From the NCBI RefSeq assembly GCF_016725325.1, contig NZ_CP068083.1, forward strand, positions 1,240,001 through 1,304,000: a stretch of 64,000 nucleotides of DNA. Direction: 5' to 3'. The stretch comes from Sphingobacterium spiritivorum (GTDB lineage Bacteria; Bacteroidota; Bacteroidia; Sphingobacteriales; Sphingobacteriaceae). Below are positions 12,729 through 22,481 of the stretch, in pieces (the stretch's first letter is position 1; every line of letters starts with the position of its first letter). The notes under the pieces were generated by a model. The model was given only the letters and a program-made list of their open reading frames with translations, ran no database searches and had not been told where the DNA came from. Both the position numbers and the translations under genes were made by a program.

Positions 12729-13547
12729 TTAATGCCTGTACTCAGCAGAAAGGTCCTTTATACGGATATTTCTGAAATCTACCGGCTGTCCTTCGCTTTG
12801 AAGGGCAATAAATCCACTCTTTAACAACTGACCGTCAATTTTGATCTTGGGATCATAACGATTGGCAACTCCACCTCCGATCTGTGGTTTGGAATACTGC
12901 AAGACAGTATCGCCCTCAATAATATGGGTAATCAGCGAATCTCCAAGTACAATCAGTTCCGCACTCACCCACTGATCTCCGTCATAGGTCTTAGAAGTAG
13001 AATTGAGACAATGGGAAGCAGCGATCTTTCCTTTATATATAACATGCGTTCCGGGTGAACACATATTACCGGTCGGTCTGGGATTTCCATCTCCCAGCCC
13101 GCCCAGAAACTGCATCTCCACCGAGATTGGCCAATCCTGCTCTTTGGGCATGGTCGCCGGATCCTGCGAATGAAACATGACGCCGCTATTACGTAAGGTA
13201 TAATCAGGTGCTCCGGGATGAAGCTCTCCTACAAACCGGTATTCCAGTTTAAGATGATAATAGGAATAAGGCGTCTTATAATAAAGGTGGCCATATTGCT
13301 CATTAAAATCTCCATATTCATCGTATCGGACCTGGATAGCACCATCCTGAACGCGAAAGGTATGACCATAATTGACTCCATAATCATGATGGTGAATCTT
13401 GACATTCCAGTCATTGATATCTTTGCCATTGAACAGGGACTTCCATTCCTGTGTCGATGTATCCGTATTTTCTTTGGTTTTCTTTACGGAACAACCTCCG
13501 GCCATTAACAAAGCAGTACATATATAAAGGAATACTTTTCTTTTCAT
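12729..13547 (-). CDS. DUF1080 (3-keto-disaccharide hydrolase-like) lipoprotein
   Basis: A 272-residue lipoprotein (lipobox MAGGC, Cys19). The rest is one concanavalin-like DUF1080 domain: SLFNGKDINDWN near residue 37, NSGVMFHSQDP near 118, EMQFLGGLGDGNPRPTG near 143, and the closing GFIALQSEGQPVDFRNIRI. DUF1080 proteins include enzymes that cleave glycosides oxidised at C3 of the sugar. The GMC oxidoreductase pair at 32-34 kb could supply such substrates, though that link is inferred. The gene is upstream of the rRNA promoters in the same direction and has no operon partner. Fold assignment is firm; the substrate is unknown. Confidence 0.88.
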   Translation of the reverse strand: MKRKVFLYICTALLMAGGCSVKKTKENTDTSTQEWKSLFNGKDINDWNVKIHHHDYGVNYGHTFRVQDGAIQVRYDEYGDFNEQYGHLYYKTPYSYYHLKLEYRFVGELHPGAPDYTLRNSGVMFHSQDPATMPKEQDWPISVEMQFLGGLGDGNPRPTGNMCSPGTHVIYKGKIAASHCLNSTSKTYDGDQWVSAELIVLGDSLITHIIEGDTVLQYSKPQIGGGVANRYDPKIKIDGQLLKSGFIALQSEGQPVDFRNIRIKDLSAEYRH

Positions 13548-13723
13548 CAGGTTTTGTTTTTATGGAAAGTCCTAAAATACAAAAATACCGGATGTATCTG
13601 CAATACATAAAGGGCTGAAAAATTAATCAGTCCCTTATTATATACATCATGACAACGCTTAATTAAAACCGCCCCCCTTTTTTCAAAGTGGGAACGGCTC
13701 CTAGTCCTATCTTTTATTTTATG

Positions 13724-14480
13724 CTATTGAATTTTAAGCGCCTCCGTTATTTTGTCATAGGTAATATCCTCACTTGGTCTTGGAGCATCATTGTCAAATA
13801 CTCTACCGTCCTTATCAATAATCACATAACGTGGAATACCCGAAATATTAAATGCCTTAGCTATTGGTGTATTCACTCCTGAAGTAGCCTGTGAAAGCAA
13901 ATGAACGCCTTCTATTTTATCTTCATCAATTGCTTTTTTCCAGGCATCGATTTTACTATCGAGGCTTATATACAGAAATACTACATCCTTATTGTCCTTG
14001 AACCGTGAATGAAGTTTAGGGGCACCATTCTTCATCTCGCCTCTGCACGGGGCACACCAGCTAGCCCAGAAATCAATATACACCACCTTACCTCTGAAAT
14101 CCTTCAGGGATACATCTTTGCCTTCCAGACTTTTTAAAGTAAACTCCGGAGCCATTTTGCCGGAAGATAATTTATCCATTGTCGCATACTTCTCCAAAAG
14201 CATTTTTGCAGTAGCGGCATCAGCATATTTAGCAATATGTTCCTCCATAAGAGGTTTTACTACCGGCAGGTCTTTCGCCTGATCAAGCACCTTCACTATA
14301 GTTTTGCCGAGTGCTTCACTTTTGACTTTGCCTGCCGGATAATATTTAAGGATCATCTGGTAATCTGTATATGCATCCTGCAGTTCGTGCGGACTGTCCA
14401 GCTTCCCTTCTAAGAACAATTCCTTTCTGCGCAAATAAGGCGGATAAAAGTAAAGCAGCAATATATCGTAGTTGCGCCTT
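13724..14480 (-). pseudogene. TlpA/ResA-like thioredoxin, 5'-truncated
   Basis: The C-terminal half is an intact TlpA-type thioredoxin domain: APEFTLKSLEGKDVSLKDF, the redox motif WCAPC (Cys151 and Cys154 counted from an ATG at 14506), and the cis-proline segment SGIPRYVIIDKDG. Such proteins reduce disulfides in the periplasm and normally begin with a signal peptide and often an extra N-terminal domain. Here the coding-like sequence begins abruptly at about 14480, where it meets the SusC gene in another frame. The only ATG upstream (14506) lies inside SusC sequence, so no export signal remains. I read it as the tail of a gene cut by a deletion. It might still be translated. Confidence 0.75.
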
Positions 14481-17400
14481 CTGCCAGCGGTTTGCAAAAT
14501 CAGCATGCAGATTTCCTGCCTGAAAATTCTGGCTTGCGATAAAGCCGTTTCCTGAAAAAGATTCGCTGTATGTCCGGTTCATATCCCGAAACATGACATG
14601 TCCCAGATTGTACACCATATTGATATTCAGGGAAAAACCTTTATAACCCAAAGTATTGGATAAGCCTCCGCTCCAGGCTGGCTGGAACACGCCCATAAAC
14701 ACGACATCCTCTGACTTTGGCGTCCCGGCATCGTCCATACCTGGCGAAGCACTGCCATCTGCAAGTCTGACCAAGGGATTCCCTTCGGCATTCAGACCGG
14801 CATAATCAAATGCGAATGCAGAAAAAGCAGGAGAACCAGCCCAGTAGTGGGTCATGATTTTATTTATCCCAGTATTAAGAATGATTAGTGAACTTACTTT
14901 CGTAACCTTATTTCTATTGTAGGAAAGGCTCAGGGAGCTGTTCCACTGAAAATCTGCATTACGGATATTTACGGAACGTATAGCGGCTTCTATACCCGTA
15001 TTGGACATACTACCCACATTGCCTACAATAGTTGTAATACCTGTCAACGGATTGACTTCCAGCGGCCCGATCAGATCTGTTGATTTTTTTTTATAGTAAT
15101 CCAGCGAACCACTCAGCCTGTGGTCAAAAATAGCGAAATCCAGACCTGCATTCAGCGTACGGGTCTGCTCCCAGGTCAGGTTTTTATTGCCTGCAGTAAA
15201 CAATGTATACCCCTGTCCCTCAGCGACAAGCGTGTTGGATACGGGCAGAAATATATCCTGATTTGCACTTTTGCCTGGCACAGGCGAGTTGCCACCGATG
15301 CCATAGGTCATCCGGGCTGACAGCTCCTTGACAAAGCTGACATTTTTCATAAATGCCTCATTACTAAGTGTCCATTTTCCGCCCACACTCCATGCCGGCC
15401 TGCGCTGTGCTGATTTATTGATCCCGAAAAGATTGCTTTTGTCCTGTCTCCAGCTGGTATTGACGGTATATCGCTTGCCAAAAGTGTATCCCACATTGCT
15501 GTAATAAGACCGAAAACGGAAAAGAGCTTCAGACTGTCTGAAAGGTTCTTCATTTAATTTGGCATTGCCACCGAATGAAGGTATTATTCCGGCTATTCCT
15601 GTAGTTTTCAACAGATAGTAATCCAACAATGCTGATACCTGTGAATTTTCATCATAGCCGTATACTATACTGTTGCTATTGGTATTCTTTTGTTCCTGTT
15701 CCTCATAACCCGCCAATGCATCTACCTGATGAAGCTGATTCCCGGAAGTATAAGCATAAACAAGCTGATTACGTAGTGTCCAGTTTTCATCTAGCCTATT
15801 GGATACAGCGTAGCGGCCTCCGGTATTGGGGAGGTTGTATCTGATCGTTCCATCCGTATTCTGAGCAAAACGTAGCAGCTGTATATTCTGGCTATAATTG
15901 GTATTATCATCGTAGCTTGACATTCGGTTTATTCCTCTGATATAGCCAAATACTCCTTCATAACGCAGTCCTTTGTACAGATCGACTGTAAGACCAGAGA
16001 TGATACGGGCAATAAATAAATTACCAGTGTTGCGGCCTGTGAGCGCATTAGTCAGCGGATTATATCGCAAACTCCGGCCAGTTAAATCTTCAATAGGCTG
16101 CATAGCTTCTCCGGGAAGAATGCCTAAATAAGACATATCTATGTTATTACCTGAAGGATCCCGGAACAGCTGATACGGCAGGAACCGGTTATCTGGTGAA
16201 ACCGTCCGGTTGGAACCCGTACGTTGGTTGGTCAGATCCGCAATGAAAAATGCTTTGATATGGCTGTTAATTTTAAAATCATTACGGGTATTAATCTTAA
16301 ATGTATTGTCCCTGTGGCCTGGTGTATAGTCCTGATTGCCGGTATAAGCCAGAGAGGTATAATTACTGTATATGTCTGTACCCCCCGACAAGGAAAGCGT
16401 ATGATTGGTCAGTATTTGCGGACGATAAAAAATATCCTGTACCTGATTCAGGTTGCTGATGCCTGCAAGACTGTCTAGCTTCGCATCTCTTTGCGCTGCA
16501 GAGATTAGTCCGCGGAAAGCGTCCCACTGAACCTGACGATCAGGGGTATAACCTGTCCCCTCTATGAAAACGTTGATATTTGGATTATAAAAAAGATTTT
16601 CCGGGTCAAAGGTTTCTCTGGAAGCCTGTATATATTGCCGGCTGTCCAGTACCGGAAAATAGCTGATATCCGGTCTACCCTGTATATTGACAAAAGCATC
16701 GTATGTGATTCGCAGTTTCTGGTTGTTTGATCCTTTTTTGGTGGTAATCACAATTACTCCGTTGGATGCCCTGGCTCCCCAGATAGACGATGCTGTAGCG
16801 TCCTTCAGTACAGATATATCCTGTACATCCTGTGGATTGACAGAAGACACATCTGCTACCGCTATTCCGTCCACGACGTACAAAGGGGAGGCATTGGTAT
16901 AATTATCTGTTGTAGATAATGTACTTAATCCCCGGATCAGAAACTGTTGTTTACCATCTGTAGGGGAGTTATTAATCACCAGTCCCGGTACCAGACCGTC
17001 CATACGCTGAAGCACATTTGTACTTGTAGCTCTGTTGGCCAATACTCCCATATCCGGTTTTGCAAACGAACCCGCACTACGTTCCTTCGAAATATGCTGA
17101 TAGCCGGTATTGATCACCACTTCCTCCAGTCTTCCTGCTAACTTCAGGCGTATAGTTCCCACATTAGGCGCCGGTTTGGTGACATAATTTTCATAACCAA
17201 TATAAGAAATGGAAAGCATCATATTTTCAGCCACATTGTGAAGCACAAATTCCCCGTTTTTATCTGTAACCGCAGCAGCCATGCGTCCTTTAACCGTCAT
17301 CGAAAAATCTCCTGTTTGGGCATTTTCCGAAGAGGTTTGATGAAATACAGCTATAGTCGCTCCTTGCAAAGGATTACCCAGAGAGTCTACTACCCGCCCA

Positions 17401-17777
17401 CGTACATCCATTTGCTGTATATCTGGCAGATTTTTATTTAGCGTCGGAGTAACCTTCTTTCTAATCAGCACAAATTTATTTTCGATGGTATATGTCAGTC
17501 CTGTGTTTGCCAGAAGCCTCTTCATAGTTTCATCCAGACCGGTATTTTTAACTGATATGTTTACAGTTTCCAGCTCTTCGACAAGATGTCTGTCAAACAA
17601 AAAATCATAACCGGTCTGTTGCCTTATTTTATACAAGACATCTTTTACAGAGCTGTTCTTTTCACGCAATTTTACCTTTTGCCCATATGTTGCTGCACAG
17701 ATCTGCATAAAAGACAGAAATAATAAGACAGTGCTAAGACGCATAAAAATCAATTTATAGGTGTAAATTTTATACAT
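14346..17777 (-). pseudogene. SusC/RagA TonB-dependent receptor with STN domain, 3'-truncated
   Basis: A signal peptide is followed by an STN domain (about residues 45-110, DVLYKIRQQTGYDFLFDRHL), a carboxypeptidase-regulatory-like domain (about 125-215), a TonB plug (about 220-345, VLKDATASSIWGARASNGV) and the barrel. STN receptors pass substrate signals to FecR and an ECF sigma factor, both encoded next door. The SusC-like sequence runs to NLHADFANRWQKA at about 14475. Related receptors then continue for roughly 120-130 residues to a terminal beta-strand. Here the frame instead runs about 40 residues through the TlpA gene in the wrong frame and stops. The final strands needed for outer-membrane assembly are missing and no susD follows, so the protein is probably non-functional. 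Confidence 0.85.
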
Positions 17778-17913
17778 TTGCTTTAAGTATTAGTTAGTAA
17801 AAGCACTTACAGGTTCGAAGCTTAAGTGTTTTAGCATTTATAATTGATATCTACCTTTTGGTCAGGGGTGTTTGCTGCACTTCTGACCTCTTTTATTATT
17901 CCTTTTTTCGTTT

Positions 17914-19065
17914 TTATTTTACAATCAGAATCCTCCTTCCTGTCCTCTTAAACCTTACATTTCCGGCAAGTTCGATCTTCCTTAACACTTCAGTAAGTGT
18001 GCTTTTTCTTGAAACCCATCCATCTAATATTATATTTTTTATATCCGGGTCCTTATACACAAATTCTACATCATACCACCGTTCTATTTTATGCATTGAT
18101 TTTTCAAAACTTTCTCCTCCAAAAACAAAATCTCCGTTTTTCCATGCCAGTATTTCACCTACATCAGCGTGTTGAACTTGTATATTGCTTCCCACTACGA
18201 CGGATTGTTGATCCGGTTTGAGTATGATAGAAGCTTTGGAAGAAAGATTATTGACTTTAACAGATCCTTCTATCAGTGTAGTTTTAACCTCTTTTTCATC
18301 CGGATAACTGCTGATATTGAAATGTGTCCCCAGTACCGTTACCTTCTGCTGTTTTGTCGTCACGATAAATGGTCGATTTTTATCCTTGGCCACTTCAAAG
18401 TAGGCTTCACCTGTCAGGGTTACTTCCCGCGAGCTGTGCTTATTAATTGTTGGTGAGAACGTCAGAGATGAGGCTGCATTGAGCCAGACCCTAGATTTGT
18501 CCGGTAATATCATCATATACATTTCTCCTTTAGTCGTAGTTAACGTATTCATCCCTGCTTCGTGCTGATCTGCAGATCCGGCATCATACAGAAGCTGACC
18601 GTCTTCTGTTTGGGATATACGTGTACCATTTTCCATAGCAAGCTCTCCAGTCCCTACATCCGAAAGGTTTATTTTCTTTCCATCGGCCAAGGTCAGTGTT
18701 GCACCGTTCTTACCCGGAAGTATACTGTCCTGTGGGGCAATCCGGGCAATATCTGTATGTTGAGATCCGCTGTAATTGTATACATACAGACAGACACTCA
18801 GCAACAGTACAACAGCAGCTGCGATACTGATACGTTTCCACAAGGGATAGATACGTACCGTATTTATTTGTGCATTTATACGGTCGAATATCCTGGTTTC
18901 CAGCTGCTCCTCGTGCTCCGCGAAAAAATCCGGAATTTCTACGACTTTATCCGGGTCACGTTCGTACCACTGGTTGAATTGCCGGATTTCTTCTTCCGTA
19001 ATTGTCTTATCCAACCATTTTGAGGCGAGTTTTTTATATTTGTCCTGATCTTGCGGAGTCTCCAT
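17914..19065 (-). CDS. FecR-family anti-sigma factor
   Basis: Inner-membrane regulator that holds or activates an ECF sigma factor in response to a TonB receptor. In 383 residues: a cytoplasmic N-terminal part (1-78), one transmembrane helix (about 79-97, IAAAVVLLLSVCLYVY), a FecR domain (about 155-265, TTKGEMYMMILPDKSRVWLN and LTGEAYFEVAKDKNRPF), and a C-terminal DUF4974 domain that resembles STN (about 310-380, IILDGWVSRKSTLTEVLRKI). It precedes the STN-SusC gene on the same strand with a 136-bp gap and is divergent from the sigma gene. Domain order is typical of Bacteroidota carbohydrate surface-signalling systems. Confidence 0.95.
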   Translation of the reverse strand: METPQDQDKYKKLASKWLDKTITEEEIRQFNQWYERDPDKVVEIPDFFAEHEEQLETRIFDRINAQINTVRIYPLWKRISIAAAVVLLLSVCLYVYNYSGSQHTDIARIAPQDSILPGKNGATLTLADGKKINLSDVGTGELAMENGTRISQTEDGQLLYDAGSADQHEAGMNTLTTTKGEMYMMILPDKSRVWLNAASSLTFSPTINKHSSREVTLTGEAYFEVAKDKNRPFIVTTKQQKVTVLGTHFNISSYPDEKEVKTTLIEGSVKVNNLSSKASIILKPDQQSVVVGSNIQVQHADVGEILAWKNGDFVFGGESFEKSMHKIERWYDVEFVYKDPDIKNIILDGWVSRKSTLTEVLRKIELAGNVRFKRTGRRILIVK

Positions 19066-19269
19066 ATTTAGCCTTATTTAATAGTATGTATCCTGTGAAA
19101 TACAAATCCCTTACTCGGTTTTAAATTATTTTATCTTTTTCTTGATATGGAGGATATAATTTTCAGAAAATTAATATATCCCTGGGATAATATTCTTAGA
19201 TTATTTTCAAAATATTGTGCAGATTTGCACAGTGACTTCTACTGTATTGAAAATGGATCATCAAAGATC

Positions 19270-19830
19270 ATGACCAATTATTCTGCATATACTGATTCTG
19301 ACCTGATCAATGCACTGATGCGGGGTGAGCATGCTGCTTTTACAGAAATCTATAAGAGGTATTGGAAACGACTTTTTTATATTGCCGCAAAGAAACTTCA
19401 TGATCCGGAAGAGGCAGAAGAAATTGTACAACAGATTTTTGTGTCTATGTGGAACCGAAGAGAGAATCTTCAGATCAACACAAGTCTTAATGCCTATCTG
19501 GCAACATCTGTCAAATACCGTATTATTAAGGTAATGGACAAGCTTTACCATCAACAGAAATATGCAGACAGTATCACTTCCCGTAACCTCGATGATTCTA
19601 CTCAGGAGTGGTTAGCCTTTCTGGATTTGAAGGAAATTCTGAATAAGAGTATCAGTGAATTACCCGAAAAGTGTCAGCTTGTTTTCCGGATGAGCCGTGA
19701 ACAGTACATGTCTCAAAAGGATATTGCTGCAGCACTGAATATATCAGAAAAGACGGTAGAAGCACATCTTGGTAAAGCGATAAAGACTTTAAGACAAAAA
19801 CTGAACCGTTTTCTGTTGCTGTTGCTGTAG
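19270..19830 (+). CDS. ECF RNA polymerase sigma factor (sigma-70 family)
   Basis: A 186-residue sigma factor. Region 2 runs from HAAFTEIYKRYWKRLF to EEIVQQIFVSMWNRR (about residues 22-65). Region 4 covers about 125-180 (LPEKCQLVFRMSREQYMSQKDIAAALNISEKTVEAHLGKA) and contains the helix-turn-helix. The frame is open back to an ATG at 19147, but the extra 41 residues have no family character, so I chose the ATG at 19270. It is divergent from the FecR gene, whereas many such modules are codirectional. Its expected target is the FecR/SusC operon. That receptor is broken, so the signal input is probably lost. Confidence 0.92.
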   Translation: MTNYSAYTDSDLINALMRGEHAAFTEIYKRYWKRLFYIAAKKLHDPEEAEEIVQQIFVSMWNRRENLQINTSLNAYLATSVKYRIIKVMDKLYHQQKYADSITSRNLDDSTQEWLAFLDLKEILNKSISELPEKCQLVFRMSREQYMSQKDIAAALNISEKTVEAHLGKAIKTLRQKLNRFLLLLL

Positions 19831-19910
19831 ATCCGATGCCATCTTGTGAAAACTTTCGGTATCAAAAATGTTTTTTATATCCGCTCAATGGCTAAATTAT
19901 TATCCAAACA

Positions 19911-19980
19911 GTTCGTGGGGACGCCAACTGACGCAGGGTATTAATATTAATTTATATCTTATCAGACCAGGCTACTCGGG
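19911..19980. repeat. Direct repeat, copy A
   Basis: Shares 40 identical bases (19917-19956) with 22318-22357, and further similarity for about 25 bp beyond. It contains the TAG stop of the adjacent hypothetical gene and a degenerate hairpin near GTTCGTGGGGACGCCAAC. Confidence 0.85.
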
Positions 19981-20682
19981 GAGATCTACTTCAATCTCCA
20001 TATGCCCGGCAATCCATTTTAGTGTATCTACAGCTTCCTGCCGATTGCTGTTGACGGTATACACCCGGACTTCGATCTTATATCTATATCCTTTATCAAA
20101 AGCAACCAGTACCGGGTATGCCCACATTGGACTTATTGTCGGATATGCGTAGCCAACCTCCAATGTATTGTTAGTTCGTTTTTCACTCGTCATCCCCGGC
20201 CAGATTTTGCCCTCCAGATCCAGTAAGCCAAAAGCATCCAGTACGTAATCTTCCACCAGATATGCCCCTGTGTCTTTAAATCCATTATAAGGATTCCAGT
20301 ATTTCTTTGTCGGAGATACAGGTTGTGTAGTACCCGGAGAGCCTTCCATTTCCTGAACCCTGATATTCTCCTGAATATGCCATTTGATAGAATCATTATA
20401 TACGCCACAAGACATCACAATATTACCTTTTTTATAATAGCTAACTTCTGATGTAGTATAACCTGGACCGGTTTTTTCTCCCATATTTTCCATAAAAAAT
20501 GTATCAATCACTCCAAGAGCCTGTGCAGGAGTAATACGAACAAAACCTGCAGGTATAAAACCGGTTAAAAAGGTTTCCGGATCCGGTTTATATAACTGTA
20601 TAAAATCTTCAATCTGCTGAACCTGAGCCTTTACAGAACTTAAGAATGAAGCAAGAATTATTAAAATAAAATGTTTTTTCAT
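19972..20682 (-). CDS. Secreted protein of unknown function
   Basis: I do not recognise the family. The ATG at 20682 gives MKKHFILIILASFLSSVKAQ, a clear signal peptide; an ATG nine codons earlier would add a non-signal extension. The mature part (about 215 residues) is mixed polar sequence with many aromatic residues and no obvious repeats, membrane helices or catalytic motif. One cysteine is seen (near MSCGVYND). It follows the JAMM-motif gene by 32 bp on the same strand, so the two are probably cotranscribed. Its stop codon lies inside direct repeat A. A role as partner of the upstream protein is a guess from position. Confidence 0.75.
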   Translation of the reverse strand: MKKHFILIILASFLSSVKAQVQQIEDFIQLYKPDPETFLTGFIPAGFVRITPAQALGVIDTFFMENMGEKTGPGYTTSEVSYYKKGNIVMSCGVYNDSIKWHIQENIRVQEMEGSPGTTQPVSPTKKYWNPYNGFKDTGAYLVEDYVLDAFGLLDLEGKIWPGMTSEKRTNNTLEVGYAYPTISPMWAYPVLVAFDKGYRYKIEVRVYTVNSNRQEAVDTLKWIAGHMEIEVDLPE

Positions 20683-20714
20683 ATATGTAATATAATAATT
20701 AATTTCCATTACGA

Positions 20715-22007
20715 TCAGGGATCACAGTTTACTGCTTGCGAAGATATACTATCACCTATCCGCTCCAATCTGTTTAGTTCCTGCAGATCACCATTATGAT
20801 CCCTTTGTCCCACATAAATACGGATCACATCTCCATACGTTTTAAGCAGAAAATTTAACCGAAGTTCCGATGTTTCGGATCTACCATTTTGATACATTCG
20901 ATAATGTCTGAGCGCTACATCAAGATTAGTTATGCGGGCACTTACGGAATACCCCGAAGTCCGACTGATCAGATTATCAATATTTGAGATGGTAATGGCA
21001 TAAAACTTACCCTCACCCGCCTCTATCACATCCGTATAGTTTTCCTGAAAGATTGCCTTATAGCTTTGTTCAGCTGCCAATGGATGTTTGGATACATTAA
21101 ATGCATTATGTCCCACAATAAAAATATCCTGAATAGAAGGAGGCATTCCTCCCGGATGGCTATGTGTAGAGTGCAGCACATAGCCCTGTAAGGCATCCCA
21201 GGTAAAAGGGACATGCACATTCCTGCGATCACCATCATTATAAATCCCGGAGATCTTACTTTCCTCCCGTTTCTTTAGGTCTTTAACGGTCATATTATAA
21301 CCTGCTTCGACAGATTTCCCATCAGATCCTAATGCATTCATGACGGAATCCAGCTTGAGCTTATTACTCATTGCTTTTTGTATACGTTTCTTTGCCCAAC
21401 AATCTTCTCCTGCCAGAGGGTTTGCCGGAGCGGGCAGACCACCGGAGCCAACGCCTGCGCTGATGCCCTCACCTCCCGAACTCAGGGAACAACTAACCGG
21501 AATAGTCTGCGTATGCCAGATAGTAGTGTAATTAGCCGTAATCCGCATACCTATTGCCATACCGTATATGACCATACCTGTCAGATTAGAACCCACCTGC
21601 CCAACCGGATCAGTACCTGTAAAGCGCTCTCTGGTATAAGATATTTCAAGATCCGGATACGCTATCTGCACCTGACATTCTTTGTCAGTTCCGGTAAATA
21701 TATCTTCATATGGATAGACAATTAAAGGATTCTCGTCTGCCGGATCGGAAAAAGGAGTATTTAAGTATTTTACAATCTTATTATCCGTTACTTTGGCAAG
21801 ACGTATACCTTTGAGATCTTTATCTAAATGTAAAATATGTCCGCTAAAATCACCCGCAAGAAGATCATAAAACTCTAAAAAATTATTGGGATAAGCCGGT
21901 ATTTCCCGGGCAGCCATACGGGCTATGACCATTTGTTCTTCCGGATGATAATCCCTGAAACTGACTATTATATCATCTTTTTCATAATTATGCTGAAAGA
22001 CAGCCAC
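20715..22007 (-). CDS. Unknown protein with a JAMM/MPN-like metal motif
   Basis: 430 residues from a GTG at 22007; I recognise no full-length family. The central region holds a Gly/Ser-rich linker (GGEGISAGVGSGGLPAPANP, about 178-197). Then comes His282-x-His284-x6-Ser291-x2-Asp294 (THSHPGGMPPSIQD). This resembles the JAMM zinc-protease signature H-x-H-x7-S-x2-D, but with one residue fewer. Such domains cut isopeptide or peptide bonds; activity here is unproven. No signal peptide is visible at this start. A TAG lies in frame three codons upstream and the 78-residue gene overlaps by 20 bp, so it may be the main part of a frameshifted gene. Confidence 0.65.
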   Translation of the reverse strand: MAVFQHNYEKDDIIVSFRDYHPEEQMVIARMAAREIPAYPNNFLEFYDLLAGDFSGHILHLDKDLKGIRLAKVTDNKIVKYLNTPFSDPADENPLIVYPYEDIFTGTDKECQVQIAYPDLEISYTRERFTGTDPVGQVGSNLTGMVIYGMAIGMRITANYTTIWHTQTIPVSCSLSSGGEGISAGVGSGGLPAPANPLAGEDCWAKKRIQKAMSNKLKLDSVMNALGSDGKSVEAGYNMTVKDLKKREESKISGIYNDGDRRNVHVPFTWDALQGYVLHSTHSHPGGMPPSIQDIFIVGHNAFNVSKHPLAAEQSYKAIFQENYTDVIEAGEGKFYAITISNIDNLISRTSGYSVSARITNLDVALRHYRMYQNGRSETSELRLNFLLKTYGDVIRIYVGQRDHNGDLQELNRLERIGDSISSQAVNCDP

Positions 22008-22224
22008 ACGATACTAAGGATGAATTTATATTTTCCTGCATAATTATTGGAACCAGAATAGCCGGATACCCGTTTATCCTATTTTCCTGAGCAGCATAAT
22101 CCCAATAGAACTTATTATAAACCGAATCAGCCATATTCTCTGTAATAGATGAAAGATCAGCAGGATTAACAGACGCAAGCTTTATAAGCTCCCCGGAGAA
22201 CGTACTTTTTAAGGATCTTTTCAT
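21988..22224 (-). CDS. Small unknown protein, or N-terminal piece of the downstream gene
   Basis: 78 residues from ATG 22224 with a lysine/leucine-rich start (MKRSLKSTFSGELIKLAS), no signal peptide, and a tail LVSCGCLSA. It overlaps the next gene by 20 bp in another frame. Its middle (VYNKFYWDYAAQENRINGYPAILVPI) has the character of real coding sequence. The tail after about NINSS may be out-of-frame read-through of what was once a continuous gene. Either a frameshift split one gene of about 500 residues, or these are two translationally coupled genes. Confidence 0.55.
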   Translation of the reverse strand: MKRSLKSTFSGELIKLASVNPADLSSITENMADSVYNKFYWDYAAQENRINGYPAILVPIIMQENINSSLVSCGCLSA

Positions 22225-22311
22225 ATAATTTAAAACAGAACTGATCCTGATAAATTAGATATCATCTACTCATAAATCAGTCTTCAATTCACGTAACACT
22301 CTCTGATACGA

Positions 22312-22383
22312 GTTGGCGGGGACGCCAACTGACGCAGGGTATTAATATTAATTTATACTTCTTTTCAGACCAGGCTACCCGGG
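22312..22383. repeat. Direct repeat, copy B, with palindromes
   Basis: The second copy of the element at 19911-19980. A hairpin GTTGGCG/CGCCAAC starts it (22312-22329). A related hairpin CCAGTCGGC/GCCAACTGG lies just beyond at 22401-22423. It sits in the gap between the acyl-CoA dehydrogenase gene and the unknown cassette. Confidence 0.85.
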
Positions 22384-22481
22384 TAGGTTTGCCCCAAATA
22401 CCAGTCGGCTGGGAACGCCAACTGGCACAATTAAGATATTACACTTATAAACTTTATCAACCCTATAAACTTTATCAACTC

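Noticed and set aside
14346..17777. A real fusion protein of SusC with a 40-residue tail
   Set aside because: The tail is TlpA coding sequence read in the wrong frame, so it is more likely a broken gene than a new fusion.
19147..19269. Longer start for the sigma factor (ATG at 19147)
   Set aside because: The added residues have no sigma-factor similarity; the ATG at 19270 matches the usual family start.
19911..22383. An insertion sequence or transposon between the direct repeats
   Set aside because: No transposase or integrase is encoded, and the repeats are not inverted termini.
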